64,000 nucleotides of DNA from NCBI GenBank assembly GCA_030435675.1, contig CM059621.1, positions 10,974,001 through 11,038,000 on the forward strand, given 5' to 3'. The stretch comes from Steinernema hermaphroditum (Eukaryota; Nematoda; Chromadorea; Rhabditida; Steinernematidae). Shown here one piece after another: positions 1 through 10,794 of this stretch. The position numbers and the translations under genes are program-made. The notes under the pieces are model-generated. The model saw nothing but the letters and a program-made list of their open reading frames with translations, did not search any database and had not been told where the DNA came from. Position 1 is the first letter of the stretch. Every line of letters starts with the position of its first letter.

Positions 1-1361
1 CTATTCACCGTTTCCGCGCTAACAATACCGTTCTTGCGACCGGTGGATACGGACGCGCATACTTCAGCTGTACTTCCGCCCATACCTGCACTGGAGACGG
101 TAAAAGAAGCTTCTGCATTATGATCTGTACCGTTCATTACAGGTACTGCTTTGGCCGCTCGTGCTGGCATCGGCAACTCTGACATGGAGTTCGTACAGTT
201 CCACCCTACTGGAATCTACGGAGCCGGCTGCCTCATCACTGAAGGATCTCGTGGTGAGGGCGGTTTTCTTGTGAACAGCCAGGGCGAACGATTCATGGAA
301 CGCTATGCCCCCGTCGCAAAGGATCTTGCTTCTCGCGATGTAGTTTCACGCTCCATGACCATTGAAATCATGGAAGGCCGTGGTGTTGGACCCGACAAGG
401 ACCACATCTACCTCCAGCTTCACCATCTTCCCGCTGAGCAGCTCCAGCAGCGTCTTCCTGGAATTTCGGAAACCGCCATGATCTTTGCCGGAGTCGATGT
501 CACCAAGGAGCCCATTCCCGTTATTCCCACTGTCCACTACAACATGGGTGGAACACCGACCAACTACAGGGGACAAGTCATCAACTACACGAAGGAAAAG
601 GGAGACCAGGTCGTTCCTGGACTGTACGCTGCTGGCGAATGCGCTGCTCACTCTGTCCACGGCGCCAACAGATTGGGCGCCAACTCGCTCCTTGATCTCG
701 TTATCTTCGGACGCGCCTGCGCCATCGATATCCTGAAGAACTCGAAGCCCGGAGATGCCATTCCTGAATTGCCCAAGAACGCTGGGGAAGCTTCCGTCGC
801 CAACGTCGACAAGCTGCGCTACGCCAATGGAGATATTAGCACCGCCGATCTCCGTCTCCAGCTTCAAAAGTCTATGCAGAAGCATGCTGCTGTGTTCCGT
901 CGCGGTGACATCCTCAAGCAGGGTATCGAAGTCATCAATGATCTGTACAAGGAGCAAAAGAATCTCAAAGTGTCTGACCGTGGACTTGTGTGGAACTCTG
1001 ATTTGATTGAAACCCTGGAGCTCCAGAATCTCTTGACCAACGCCACCCAAACGATCGTCGCTGCCGAAAACCGCAAGGAGTCACGTGGAGCTCATGCCCG
1101 TGACGATTTCCCCAACCGCATTGATGAATTAGATTACTCGAAACCTTTGGAAGGTCAGACCAAGAAGGGCTTCGAAGACCACTGGCGCAAACACAGTATT
1201 ATCAGGAGTAATATTGAGACTGGAAAGGTTGGTGGCGCTCTTTCTGAATCACGTAATCTCATTGGGTCGTTTAGGTTTCGCTTGAGTATCGCCCTGTTAT
1301 CGACGAAACTTTGGATAAATCAGAAACTGATTGGGTTCCTCCAAAGGTGCGTTCATATTGA
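1..1361 (+). CDS. sdha-1: Succinate dehydrogenase flavoprotein subunit (SDHA), 5'-truncated by window
   Basis: This is the FAD-carrying catalytic subunit of mitochondrial complex II, which oxidises succinate to fumarate on the matrix side of the inner membrane. Exons are <1-99, 143-1227 and 1275-1361, with 43 and 47 bp introns. They give about 422 residues in frame from base 3, the C-terminal two thirds of the family's roughly 640-residue length. Family signatures are visible: [22 protein letters not shown] split by the first intron, then [50 protein letters not shown], and a C-terminus ending VPPKVRSY. The last 28 codons lie in a separate exon; reading straight through 1228 gives a false tail. 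The flavinylated His region and the mitochondrial presequence lie upstream of the window. Identification is secure from conservation; splice sites are inferred from frame. Confidence 0.96.
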
Positions 1362-1790
1362 TTCCTGGCTCAGCGATTTCGGACGCATATTATGTCAACC
1401 CGGTAGATAGATGAAGTGTATATGTGTTTTTCGTATTGATGATGTTTTTAGCTAATTATAATAAATTGGTTTAAGACGTCAGCAGAGTGTGCGTTCTCTT
1501 TATGCGCAGTCGTGCTGTTTGTGCAGCCTCTCATACCTCCGCCATGGTTGGTCACGTTTTTAGGTCCTGGCCTGTGTACTACCCATCTCTCAACCGTGCG
1601 CTACGTAGCGGTTTTCTTCCTGCCAAAGTGGGGCCTCTTGCGATCTAGCTGCTGCGCGTCTCCATTTCAAAAACGGCGATCTCCCGCGTTCTGTGGGATG
1701 TGTTTTCGCGTGTGTTTATCGATTGTTTTCGGTTAAAAAATCGGTCTTTGCGGTGGGAATGTATATTGCTGTGCATTCCGCTTCCAGATA
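1362..1790. other. SDHA 3' UTR and upstream flank of the Pin1-type gene
   Basis: 429 bases without a supported gene. The left part is SDHA 3' UTR with its poly(A) signal. The right end carries GCTTCCAG directly before ATAATG, an outron-type trans-splice acceptor three bases upstream of the next start codon. Small open frames here show no conserved motif. Confidence 0.6.
1460..1465 (+). terminator. Polyadenylation signal AATAAA of SDHA
   Basis: A canonical AATAAA lies 99 bases after the SDHA stop codon in an AT-rich stretch. It is the only AATAAA before the next gene. Confidence 0.6.
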
Positions 1791-2600
1791 ATGTCCGACG
1801 AACCCGAACCGAAACGCCCTCGTCCCTCCGAAGAGGAACCGAAGGCGCCTGAAGATACTGAAGCCACTGCCCCTGCTCCTGCCGACGAGCCTAAAACTGA
1901 CGAAGAGGAGCAGAAACTCGAAGGAAAGACCGACGACGAAGAACAACAACCAGAAGAAGAAGCAGATGGGGCTGACGATCAGCTCTTTGGAGAAAAGGAC
2001 AAAGGAAGTGGCGATGGAAATTCGGCAGAACCTGAGCCTCCTTTGCCACGAGGATGGGAGAAACGCATGAGTCGCAAGTCCAGTATGTGCGCGCCTTGTT
2101 TTCGCAGTCCAGTATCGATTTTTAGACCGCGAATATTATCTCAACCTTTACACCAACATGAGTCAGTGGGAGCGTCCCGGACAAGACGCAGCAGTTGACG
2201 AAAGCATGTTGAACGAAGTGCAGTGCGCCCACCTTCTCGTGAAGCATGCAGGATCGCGCCGTCCTGCTTCGTGGCGCACCTCTAATATAACACGCTCCAA
2301 GGAGGATGCTCGACGGATTTTGGAAGGTTTGTGTTTTCTGTGTTCTATTAATGGCGGCCGGCTTTTTCAGGTTACCAAAAACAGTTGACCGAGGCCGACA
2401 ACATGCCGCTGCTCTTCAAGCAGTTGGCGACCGAATTCAGCGACTGCTCATCGGCCAAACGCGGAGGCGATCTCGGAATGTTCCGACGTGGACAGATGCA
2501 GAAGCCTTTTGAAGATGTGGCTTTCAGCCTCAGCGTAGGACAACTCTCGAAGATCGTCGATACCGAGTCCGGCCTGCACCTGGTCCTTCGCTTGATGTAA
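1791..2600 (+). CDS. pinn-1: Pin1-type peptidyl-prolyl cis-trans isomerase (WW + parvulin) with acidic N-terminal extension
   Basis: Predicted isomerase of phospho-Ser/Thr-Pro bonds, nuclear in other animals. Exons 1791-2082, 2126-2326 and 2371-2600 encode 240 residues. Residues 1-84 are an acidic Glu/Asp/Pro-rich extension with an early KRPRP basic patch, absent from the 163-residue human Pin1. The WW domain follows (about 85-117), with the two Trp at 89 and 112, and is joined across the first intron (KRMSRK/SNREYYLN). The parvulin domain fills 128-240. Family residues are all present: His133, Lys137, the phosphate-binding pair Arg142-Arg143 (SRRPASWR), the active-site Cys190 (FSDCSSAK) and His234 (SGLHLVLR). 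The start is the first ATG after a TTCCAG trans-splice-like acceptor. Function is inferred from complete catalytic conservation; the extension's role is unknown. Confidence 0.95.
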
Positions 2601-2660
2601 ATCCCGAATTCAGAGTCTGCACGATCTCTCAGAAGCTCGATGACGATTGTTTATCAGTGG

Positions 2661-2666
2661 TTTATT
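2661..2666 (-). terminator. Polyadenylation signal of the Na+/H+ exchanger (minus strand AATAAA)
   Basis: TTTATT on the plus strand reads AATAAA on the minus strand, 119 bases beyond the exchanger stop codon. The convergent Pin1-type gene ends at 2600, so the two 3' ends share this 184-base gap. Confidence 0.45.
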
Positions 2667-2784
2667 TTCATTTGTGGTTCATGTTCGTAATTTTCTCTCT
2701 TCTTTTCTATGATACTTTGTAACACTGTGTTGTAACAATCTCTTTCCGCATGCGTCTGCTCTCTTCCAAGTTGTCATATTCTGT

Positions 2785-5549
2785 TTAGTCGTGTTCTTCG
2801 TGATGCGAGGCAATGCGGAATATTTTTGCGTTTTTGTCCCTCTCGTCATCTGGTCTCTCAGCTTCCTCTTCTTCCACGTGCTGTGGCTGAGATCCGTAGA
2901 GATCGGATTCCTCGGGTATCACCGCCGGTTCGTCCAGATGCATGATACCGTCGGAGGAGGCGGAGGCATCGACGCTCTGGTTTCCGACGCCGAGAGAGCC
3001 GAAGGAGGCGATGAGCACTCCTTTCGTGACGCTCATCTTCTTCCGGAACGTGGGCTTTCCGAAGATGTTGCGTCGCTCCTTTCTACGATCGGGTCTTTTG
3101 AGGGCCGGGGGAGGGGCACTTACACTACGTGCATGTCGTTCATCTTGGCCATCTTGTTTATCTTCTCGATGTGCTGCGAGAAGTCGCGCTGCTGCTGCTG
3201 GCGCGCCTCCTCGCCGACCATGTTGCGGTCGTGAATCTTGTTGAAGGGCGAGTTGATGAGCTGCTGGATGTGGTAGGCGTCCTTCGTCATCTCGGACACC
3301 TCGCGTTCCGTGTTCGCCCGTCGCCGCCGAAGCATCGGCTCCTCCTCGTGCGACATCTCGATCACCGTCTCCTTCTCCTCCGGGTGATGGGAGGGCGTCG
3401 AGGGCGGAGGCCGCTGGAAGGAGGCGCTCGAGGGCACGGTATTCAGAGACTCTCTGAAAAATGCTTCGTGGGGGAGCCCCTTCGGAGGACCTACTTGACG
3501 GTCTCCTCGTGGTTGAGGAGGATGAGGCGGTCCGTGTGGCACTTCTGCGTCCAGTCGTTGTGGAGCCACTTGCGGAGAAAACGCGAGCTCAGTTCACTCG
3601 CGATCGACTAAACGACCCTTTAGGGCATCTTCTGGTGGAACTCGGGTACCATGAGTTTAAAGCCCTTGTAGCCGAGGACCTCCTCGATGCCGAGGGTCAT
3701 GTAGTTGACGGTGCCGTTATTCAGCTGGATGAAGAGACGGTAGTGTTCCTCCTTCGCGGCCAGCCGGATGTTCAGAAGCTTCACCAGGAACTTTATCGTG
3801 CAGCCCTGAAGGGGTTGGAGAGACTCTTTTCGGATATGCCCTACTTGGATCATGACGGTGAACAGGATGATGATGTATGTGGCTGCGAGGATCGTATTCT
3901 TGATGTCGGCCTCGGCGTTGGTGAGCATGAAGGCGAGCGAGAAGGAGACGGCGCCGCGAAGGCCCCCGTAGGCCATGATGAGCTGCTCGCGAACGTTGAT
4001 GTAACGGGCGCCTCCGGTGACTTTGTTGACGATGTAGGTGAGGAAGAAGACCACTTAAGGGGGGATACTGGGAGGGCAAAGCAGAGGACACCCACCGACG
4101 AATCGGGCGACGCCGCAGAGGATGAGGGAAACGGCGGTGAACCAAGGGTGCCAGTCGGCGACGATGAGCGATTTCTCGTTTACAAACATCACGCCAAGGA
4201 TGATGAAGATGAGACTCTCGGAGAGGGAGCTGGACACCTTGGCCGCTTGGTTCACCGAAGTCACAGAGCTGGGCGAGAGGTTACGCATGGTGTAGTGCGC
4301 CTGGAAGAGGCCACATGCGATGATGCCGATGATCCCGGAGAAGTGAAATAGTTCGCTGCAAATATAGGCCAGATATGCCACCCCTAAGCATATAATTGGC
4401 TCCACCACTGGAAAACATCGATGAGGGCGTCGGGAACAAGAGATACCGTACCTTTGATCGTCTGGGTGAAGCGCGTGATGAAGGCGGAGAGAGCGCCGAA
4501 GAAGAGGCCGATGGTAAGGGCGCCGAGGCTGACGGCGCCGAAGGCGACGATTCCCATGAGACACTGAAGAGGATTCTGGTTAGGCGATGAAGGGACCACC
4601 CACGTCGGTGATGCTGATGGCGTCGAGCTCCTTGAAGTCGTTGACCAGATTGTAGCAGACCACGGTGACGGCATCTAAAAGAGAGGGCTACGAACGACCG
4701 CTTCTGGGACGCCTACCGTTGAGAAGACTCTCGCCGAAGACCATGAAGTAGAGCATCTTGTTGACACCGACCTCCTGGAAGATGGCGAGGACGGCGACAG
4801 GGTCCACCGCTGCGATGAGGGAGGCGAAGATAAGGCAGTCGAGGGGGTTCATAACGAAGGAGCCCAGAAGTCCCGTGAATCCCGCCGCGATCAGCCCTCC
4901 ACCGATGAGGGCGATGTTTAGTACTGTGCCCTGGAGGGGATGGACCGAAAAGAGAAGACTGGTGCTCACCACGACGGCGTAGAGAAGGATGGTGCCGAAG
5001 TTGTCGACGAACTCGCGGTCCTTCAGAGAGTAGGCGGACTCGAGGATGATCGGAGGGAGGAGGTAGAAGAAGAAGGTCCGCGAGTCGAACTTCAGGAACT
5101 CCACCGAGGTTACGGTGCCCGAGCAGAGGTGTCTACAAACTCCAAGTGTTCTTAAGGACAGCTCTTAGGTGACTTACACGATGAATCCGAAGAGCATTCC
5201 GAGGAGAATGAGACAACAGGATTCGGGGAAGAAGAGTTCGGCGTTGCACTTATGGTACACTGAAAGACTACTTGAAGCCTGCACCCGGAGAGGACGAACC
5301 TAGTTTGAAGAGGCCGATAAGGACGATGAATCCGGTCAGGACCAACTGCTGCTTCACATAGTCGAACTTGAAGGAGGCCACCTTCACCCCGTGGTGCTTG
5401 TGCTCGGAGGACCCATGAGGAGCGGACTCGTTGGACACGGGCGACTGCTCGTGTTCTAGAGCCCTTTCGATCTTGAGCGATACAGTACTCTGGGCAGCGG
5501 CCAGCGCCACGAGGAAAATCGCTGCAGGGATCAGAAGGGTCCACTTCAT
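2785..5549 (-). CDS. Sodium/hydrogen exchanger (NHE/SLC9, NHX family)
   Basis: Membrane antiporter exchanging Na+ for H+. Ten exons (minus order): 5549-5300, 5259-5178, 5132-4717, 4674-4604, 4563-4452, 4407-4096, 4053-3650, 3607-3495, 3453-3124, 3082-2785, with introns of 40-45 bp. All phases agree and give 795 residues. It starts MKWTLLIPAAIFLVALAAAQ, a signal-peptide-like segment, followed by a His-rich lumenal stretch. The transport core shows YLLPPIILESAYSL, DPVAVLAIFQEVGVN, FGESLLNDAVTVVCYNL (completed across a splice), VVEPIICLGVAYLAYICSEL and YGGLRGAVSFSLAFML. The C-terminal tail is hydrophilic with a Gln/Arg-rich helix and an acidic end (EEEEAERPDDE). A TTTTCAG acceptor precedes the start by about 20 bases. 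The motifs fit the plasma-membrane NHE class better than the endosomal class; the exact nhx paralogue is not assignable. Confidence 0.93.
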
Positions 5550-6816
5550 CCGACTCTGGACACGACCCTGAAAAGCGCTCGTACTTAGGTGACTCTTCGA
5601 GACCTTCTTCTGCGACACCACACACAGAGCTACAGAAGAAGGAATCGATTAGAAGTGCTTCTAGGGGAATCGGGGCGCTACAGATGACGGCGATGAGAAG
5701 GACAAGAAAAGAAATAAAAACGGCCATAAAATCGCGTGTTGACACAAGAGTTGAGAGTTACTGTTACTGTGGACTGAGCCACTAGGAGATGTTCCAAAAG
5801 GGAAGCGGGACCTGGTACTCTTCTGCAGAGCCTGCAGGGAGTCGAAGTTTGAAACGCCAAAAATGGAGTTCGGACTTGTTTACTCAGTGGTTTAAAAATA
5901 AGCCAAAGGGAGGCGAGTGGCACACGCGGCGGCGTCCGGGTCCCCTGTGTTCCCGGGAGGGGCGCTGATAAGGCGTTTTATTACACCTTTTGGGGCCTGC
6001 ACCTCTATATCCCCTCGCCGGCGTCTCCGATCGTTAAATTCGCAGAGTGAGAATTTGTTGGGGACTTTGAAGTGCCGCGGCTCCGTTCGGGGACCGGAAT
6101 CCGGAAGAGACGTAGATAGAGGCGAGCGCCGGAGAGATAAGGCTTTTTGTAACCGCAACTCGTTCGAAGCGAACTCGGAACAGAGGTGAGTCAAAGTTGC
6201 CCTTAGGGACGCCAATATCTTCTGTTAGCAACCGATAACTACGTTCCGGAAATCGCGTTTTGTCAGCAGAAGACACAAAACAGTCGCAACTCGAAAGGAA
6301 AGAAGTATTTGCACTGTCACAAAGAGTCACCCACTCGCGCCCCTCTGACTCATGCACTGAGGATAGAATGGTTTCTGCAGGTGATAAAGAGTGCAGATAA
6401 GCGACGACCATCATCTGCTAAGGTAACTCGCCATTTTCTCAGTTTTTGTGCTGAAAACTCAATGTACTATTCTGTTGGCTATAAGTTTCCCGGTTCTTTG
6501 TAAAGCTTCGTTGTCAGCGTCATCACTGTGCTCTCTATAGCCAAAGGTGACTTTCTGTTTGAACCTTCTGACACACAAAGAGAATGTAGAGACTGATACA
6601 CCCTTGCGAATTCCTTGAATGGCGCAAAAATACGTTCGGAATGATTGGAATTCTTCTGTTGTTACTGTATCCTGTTCTCTCTTTAGCCTCGGGGTTCACG
6701 ATCTTCCCATCTTTATCAAAGTGAGAATTTCGTCATTTGAGTCTATTCGATTGGAACAACTGTATTAACAAGAGGCGGTGGTGAGTGAGCAAATCGGGAT
6801 GAAGAGGCGCCGAGAT
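5550..6816. other. Intergenic: 5' flank of the exchanger and 3' flank of the secreted-protein gene
   Basis: About 1.27 kb with no supportable gene. The left part must hold the exchanger's outron and promoter. It contains a CTGATAAG GATA-type site at 5965-5972. Open frames on both strands here are GC-biased and carry no recognisable motif. I see no RNA gene and no repeat. Confidence 0.55.
5965..5972 (-). promoter_or_regulatory. GATA-factor site upstream of the Na+/H+ exchanger
   Basis: CTGATAAG on the plus strand (CTTATCAG on the exchanger's strand), 416 bases upstream of its start codon. TGATAAG is the core bound by intestinal GATA factors (ELT-2 type) in nematodes. A single site is weak evidence. 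Confidence 0.3.
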
Positions 6817-8373
6817 TTAACGCCTTGGGCGGCAAATGTACAAGAAGCCCGTCGCGCAGCCGTCGTCGTCACGCCCTTCGACCTCGTAGGTGCAGCGGCA
6901 GTTTCCGTCGGCGGAGAAGCCGGGCATCGCCAGAGTACAGCTCGGATCCGTGCGTGGGTGGGGGCGACCATCTTTCACGGGGTTCAGAATCCGGCAGTTG
7001 AAGGTCGGGCCACGGTAAGGGGTGCTGCCATGGTGAATAATTGGGGGCTTCGGGGCCGCGGGACCGAGGGCTGGATTCCGGGTCACTCGAAAGGTCGATG
7101 TGGGTGGCGGAGAAGGCGTCGTCGGAGATTCAGAAGAGGTGGAGGTGAACGTCGGGGAGTGGGTGGCCGTTGGGGTCGGGTGGGCGAGAGGTAGCAGGCG
7201 ACGAGTGACTTGGGTTGGGGGAGATTCGGGCACCGGCTGAGCTCTCAGGACCACCGAGGCAACGCTAAAAGTACTGTAGGTCCTGCGCCATCGGAATGGA
7301 CCTACCGCGGTGCGGGATCAAGGATCACCTGGTTCGAACGAACTTTCTGCTGGGCGGAGTGGGGAAGCCCTCCGGAAGCGGGGGTACTGAAAGAGAGCGT
7401 CAAGAGGGCCTACAATAGGCGAATGGACCCACTTGCTCTTGGCAAGGATCTCGTTGATGACTATGGAGGGCTGAGGACTCGTGGCCGTCTGCGGAACCAC
7501 TCGATTCACGCCGAATCGCTGCGCGAATTTGCTGAAATGCAGATTGGCAATTCGCTCTTCCTGAGAGTCAGACTGCAAGGGAATGTCGACCCACGAGCGC
7601 GTACTCGGCCTAGAATTGATAGTCGCCCCGATAGAAGAAGAAGGAGACACACGACCTGAGAGGGGGGTCCCACCCGGAGTTAGGGGAGGATTCTGTGAGC
7701 ACACCCGGCGGAAGACTCACCTTTCGCTCCTCACGGGCAGCGCCGCCTTCGGGGCTTCCGTTGCTCGCGTTGTCGTCGAGGTCGTCGTCGAGGTAGTGGT
7801 CGATGCCGTGGTGCTACGTGTTGTCCTCGGGTTGACAGCCTCGGCCGACTGGTGGGGAAGTCGTTCCTCAACCTTCACGGACTCCGAGCGGACTTTCATT
7901 TCGAAGCGACGTGGCGGGCGAGTGACTGGGATGATGTAGGGAGTGCCCCACGTCTTGTAGGGCCCGGCGGTCCTCGGCCGAGGCGTCGACCAGGTAGCCA
8001 GTCTTCTGGTTACGATGGGGATCTGCAAAGCCTCTGTGAAGTGGACTTTTACAAGCCGAACCCTACCCTGGTGATGCCGGCGATTTTTCCGTTCTTCACA
8101 AGTTCGAACTTGGGCAGCCAGGGCACGAGCTCGTCGTAGGCGTCGTCGAAGTCTGCCGCTTTCCGGAAATCGTCATCGAAGGAGTAATGAGAGGGGTTGG
8201 CGATCTGCGTTTCGTCCGCGATTTCGACCTCTAAACACTCAAAAGGTTTGCTTGTCCTCTGAAAGGCGCCACCGACTTCCCCTTCTGAACACCTTGAGAT
8301 CTTTCGCCTCGAGGAGCGGGAGACAAGCCGCGAAGAGGAGCGCCGCCATCAGCGCCCGTGATATCCTCGCCAT
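6817..8373 (-). CDS. Predicted secreted Thr/Pro-rich protein with C-terminal Cys-rich domain, unrecognised
   Basis: I do not recognise this protein. Six exons (minus order): 8373-8293, 8258-8067, 8022-7721, 7609-7433, 7386-7306, 7264-6817. Introns are 34, 44, 111, 46 and 41 bp; the total is 426 residues. It begins MARISRALMAALLFAACLPL, a good signal peptide, directly after a TTTTCAG acceptor. A region with an acidic patch (FDDDFRK, FDDAYDE) follows, then a mucin-like tract (TTRSTTASTTTSTTTST), Pro/Ser/Thr-rich linkers, and a C-terminal domain with six Cys (NCRILNP, SCTLAMPG, GNCRCTYEVEG, GCATGFLYICRP). The first intron is ambiguous: 34 bp (8259-8292) with a strong TTTCAG acceptor, or 46 bp (8231-8276) with a poor donor; both keep frame. 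The 111 bp intron is the least certain. It is probably an extracellular matrix or cuticle-associated protein, by inference only. Confidence 0.75.
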
Positions 8374-9423
8374 CTGAAAACGTAATTGGGCACATTAGGA
8401 GAAGAAGAAGTCGTTGACAAGCGCAAGACTCCGAGGAATCGCGGGATTCCCCGGCTTTAAGCGAACGGTGATAAGGATCGGCGATCCCTTGATCTCTATC
8501 GTGTCGTCGAGAGAGCGAAAAGGAAGATTGCCAGGGGCTAGCCGAGAAGCGGATCAGAGAGGCCTCGGAGCCTCTGTCGGGACAGCTTCCCGCAGCGTCA
8601 GCTAAGAGAATGTGGCATTGGCAGCAGAAAACGAGAATCGAACGGACGAGTATGTCGGTCCAAAAAGCGAAACGCGACGAAATGAAAAATGTCTAAATTT
8701 GCTGTGCGATTTCGGTTATTACAACTGCGCGGACTCCTCCATTCATTAGTACCTTCGCCACATCGATCAAACCGCCGCGGAATCGATGATCGGAAGCGCC
8801 CCTGGGAGGTTCCTCCGCGGATTCCGACGCCCTCCAGCGCCATCAGCCAAGGTGCCTTCTCAAGCCGTCCCGGGAGAAAGCCAACCCGCCGGGCGTCGCG
8901 CGGCGACCTGTTCTGAGTCGTCGTAAAAAGTTCTCGAAGTTCTCCGCGGTTTCCTAATTGAGACGACAAGTGGAGTCGGGTGTCGAAGTGCTGCTTAACC
9001 ACGCCGCCCCCGAGGAAGGATATTTGGAGACGATTAATCACGCGCCGTACGACATCCGATCCCGGGAACCCGTTGCGGGTCCGCCGATCCAGAAGGCGCC
9101 GACGTCTAGGGGACACACAGGGTCGGAAAAGCTAGGCGGCCGAATGGGCGAATCAAGGGACGAAGCTGCGCATGAGAAGCCTTAAGAGGAGCGCTCGGAG
9201 GGCAAAAAGCCGAAAAGCGACCAACCGCAACTAGATCGCCCCGGGCGATTCAAAAACGTTACACTTCGGACGACAAGGTGATAGGGCAACCTTGAGTGCA
9301 CGAAGGGAAAGTGGATGGAGTGGGTGAGCGAACGGGCGTGAACAGGCTTCTCCGCGCAGTTAGGAATGCGGAAAACAATTTGGAACCAATTCGGAACCGT
9401 TTGCTGCAAAACACCAAAAAATT
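8374..9423. other. Intergenic: promoter side of the secreted-protein gene
   Basis: About 1.05 kb without a gene I can support. It holds the upstream region of the secreted-protein gene, including a TGATAAG site at 8469-8475. A long minus-strand open frame (about 8598-9116) is Arg-rich, has no domain and looks like a GC-rich chance frame. Confidence 0.55.
8469..8475 (-). promoter_or_regulatory. GATA-factor site close upstream of the secreted-protein gene
   Basis: TGATAAG on the plus strand, about 96 bases upstream of the start codon at 8373. Position and core sequence fit a GATA-factor site; binding is inferred only. Confidence 0.3.
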
Positions 9424-9505
9424 CGCAGCGAGCAGGATTCGAACCCACGCGGGCAGAGCCCATTTGATTTCGAGTCAAACTCCTTAACCACTCGGACATC
9501 GCTGC
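9424..9505 (-). tRNA. tRNA-Ser (anticodon CGA)
   Basis: The minus strand gives an 82-nt serine tRNA. The acceptor stem GCAGCGA pairs with TCGCTGC, followed by discriminator G. The D-arm/A-box region reads TGTCCGAGTGGTTAAGG. The anticodon stem TTTGA/TCAAA encloses loop CTCGAAA, so the anticodon is CGA, reading UCG. A long variable arm (GGGC.....GCCC type) marks it as class II, and the B box is GGTTCGAATCC. No CCA is encoded. A T6 run follows within a few bases on the minus strand, a Pol III terminator. It is almost identical to the tRNA-Ser(TGA) 28 kb away. Confidence 0.97.
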
Positions 9506-10794
9506 ACAAGGATTGCTTTCTTCTGTGTCTATTTAGTAACGAGCAATTGTCTACAGTTCACTGGTGATATGAATCCCGTCCACTACTTTCGGTGACGACA
9601 TGGCGATGTGCTTTTGCGGCGTCTTATTTCGGTAACGTTCGTGTGTCTTCCAACAAAAGTACCGTATAAAGACGTCGGAGGCGACGATGTGTGTGGTCGT
9701 CAATCCCAGAGGCAAAAGAAGCGCCTCTGACGATCGATGGGATTGTTTTTGTCCAAACTTGGCGCCTTTGCTTCTAGCGATGGCTCTCCTTATTATCCTC
9801 CTCTCGCAACCGAACTCTGAGTCAGGAGATTAGTCACCGTCGACAGAATCGGTGAACGCTCTATCCGACTCATCCGTTTCGGCGAAGGACGGCAGAAAGG
9901 ATATTGGCGACTCCTTCTGCTCCATTCGAGACTGAGACAGACAGTGTGGTCTAGGTTTTGCAGTCGGGATGGAATGTCTCCCGTGCGCGCGAGAGACAGA
10001 GTCCCCGTTGCGTGTTTTTGTTTTGCTGCCGGGCAACTTCTTATTCGCTTGCCCGGAATCCGATTATTCGGAGGCGCTCCGCTTCTTGGCGCCGTCTGAG
10101 CAAAAGTGTTCCTCCTTTTTTGCGTACTGACCTGGGAAGCTTTTTATCACTTGACAGCTGTTATCAAAGTCAGACAATCACATGGGGAGGGGAGTTGATG
10201 AAGAGCTTGAAAGCCGCTCTGGCCTCGATGCTGTTTTTATGCGATTCGCGTTCTTTATGGCTCTTCATTTGTCAGTGGTTATGAATGAGGCTATATCAAT
10301 TTCGGGAGAGTTGTCGAAAGGGCGGAGTAGATGTCATTAGAAAGAATTTTCAGATGCTGTTTTCGGAGTGATGTGTCACCTAGTGTACCACGGGGCGCCG
10401 AACTGCGGCTCTTTTTCTGGCGTGGCCGTTATTGTGACCTCTATGCTGCCTTGCGATCAAAGAGGAATCGATCGATTCGGGTACAGTGCAAACAGCGTCC
10501 CCTCGCTCGTCAATGCACTTTGCGCCAGACAGTGCGCCACGGTGGGCGCCGCAACTCTTTTTCCTCGCGCATCCATCGTTCCTTATCAATCAGCTAGTGT
10601 GGAGCACAATCCCTTCTTTCGCCAGAATTGCAAATCAGCGTTTCCTCGTTAATCATCGCGTTGACAGTGCTGCGCTTATCGCTGATTGTCACCGTGACAA
10701 ATCTATCACTTTCGCGTTTGTGTGTCATACTTTGCTCACAACAAATTGCAGATTTTCTTTCGGATTTGGGCAAATCGCCGTCTCGACCAAGGGG
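9506..10794. other. Intergenic: tRNA flank and 5' region of the SLC49-like transporter
   Basis: About 1.29 kb without a supported gene. Several overlapping plus-strand frames run into the transporter's first exon but show no conserved motif. GATA-like TTATC/GATAA cores occur around 10150 and 10677. It probably contains the transporter promoter and outron. Confidence 0.5.

Noticed and set aside
346..1050. Long minus-strand open frame opposite SDHA
   Set aside because: It mirrors the codon pattern of a strongly conserved gene on the plus strand and has no domain; a shadow frame.
151..1410. SDHA read as one uninterrupted frame with an extra C-terminal tail
   Set aside because: The tail after residue context ETGKV is intronic; splicing 1228-1274 restores the conserved SDHA C-terminus.
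8598..9116. 172-codon minus-strand frame
   Set aside because: Arg-rich, no domain, no splice or conservation signal; expected by chance in GC-rich sequence.
9182..9499. Minus-strand frames over both tRNA-Ser genes (also 37139-37423), with similar ARVGSNPARCEF-like peptides
   Set aside because: The shared peptide is the translation of the tRNA T-arm and variable arm, not a protein family.
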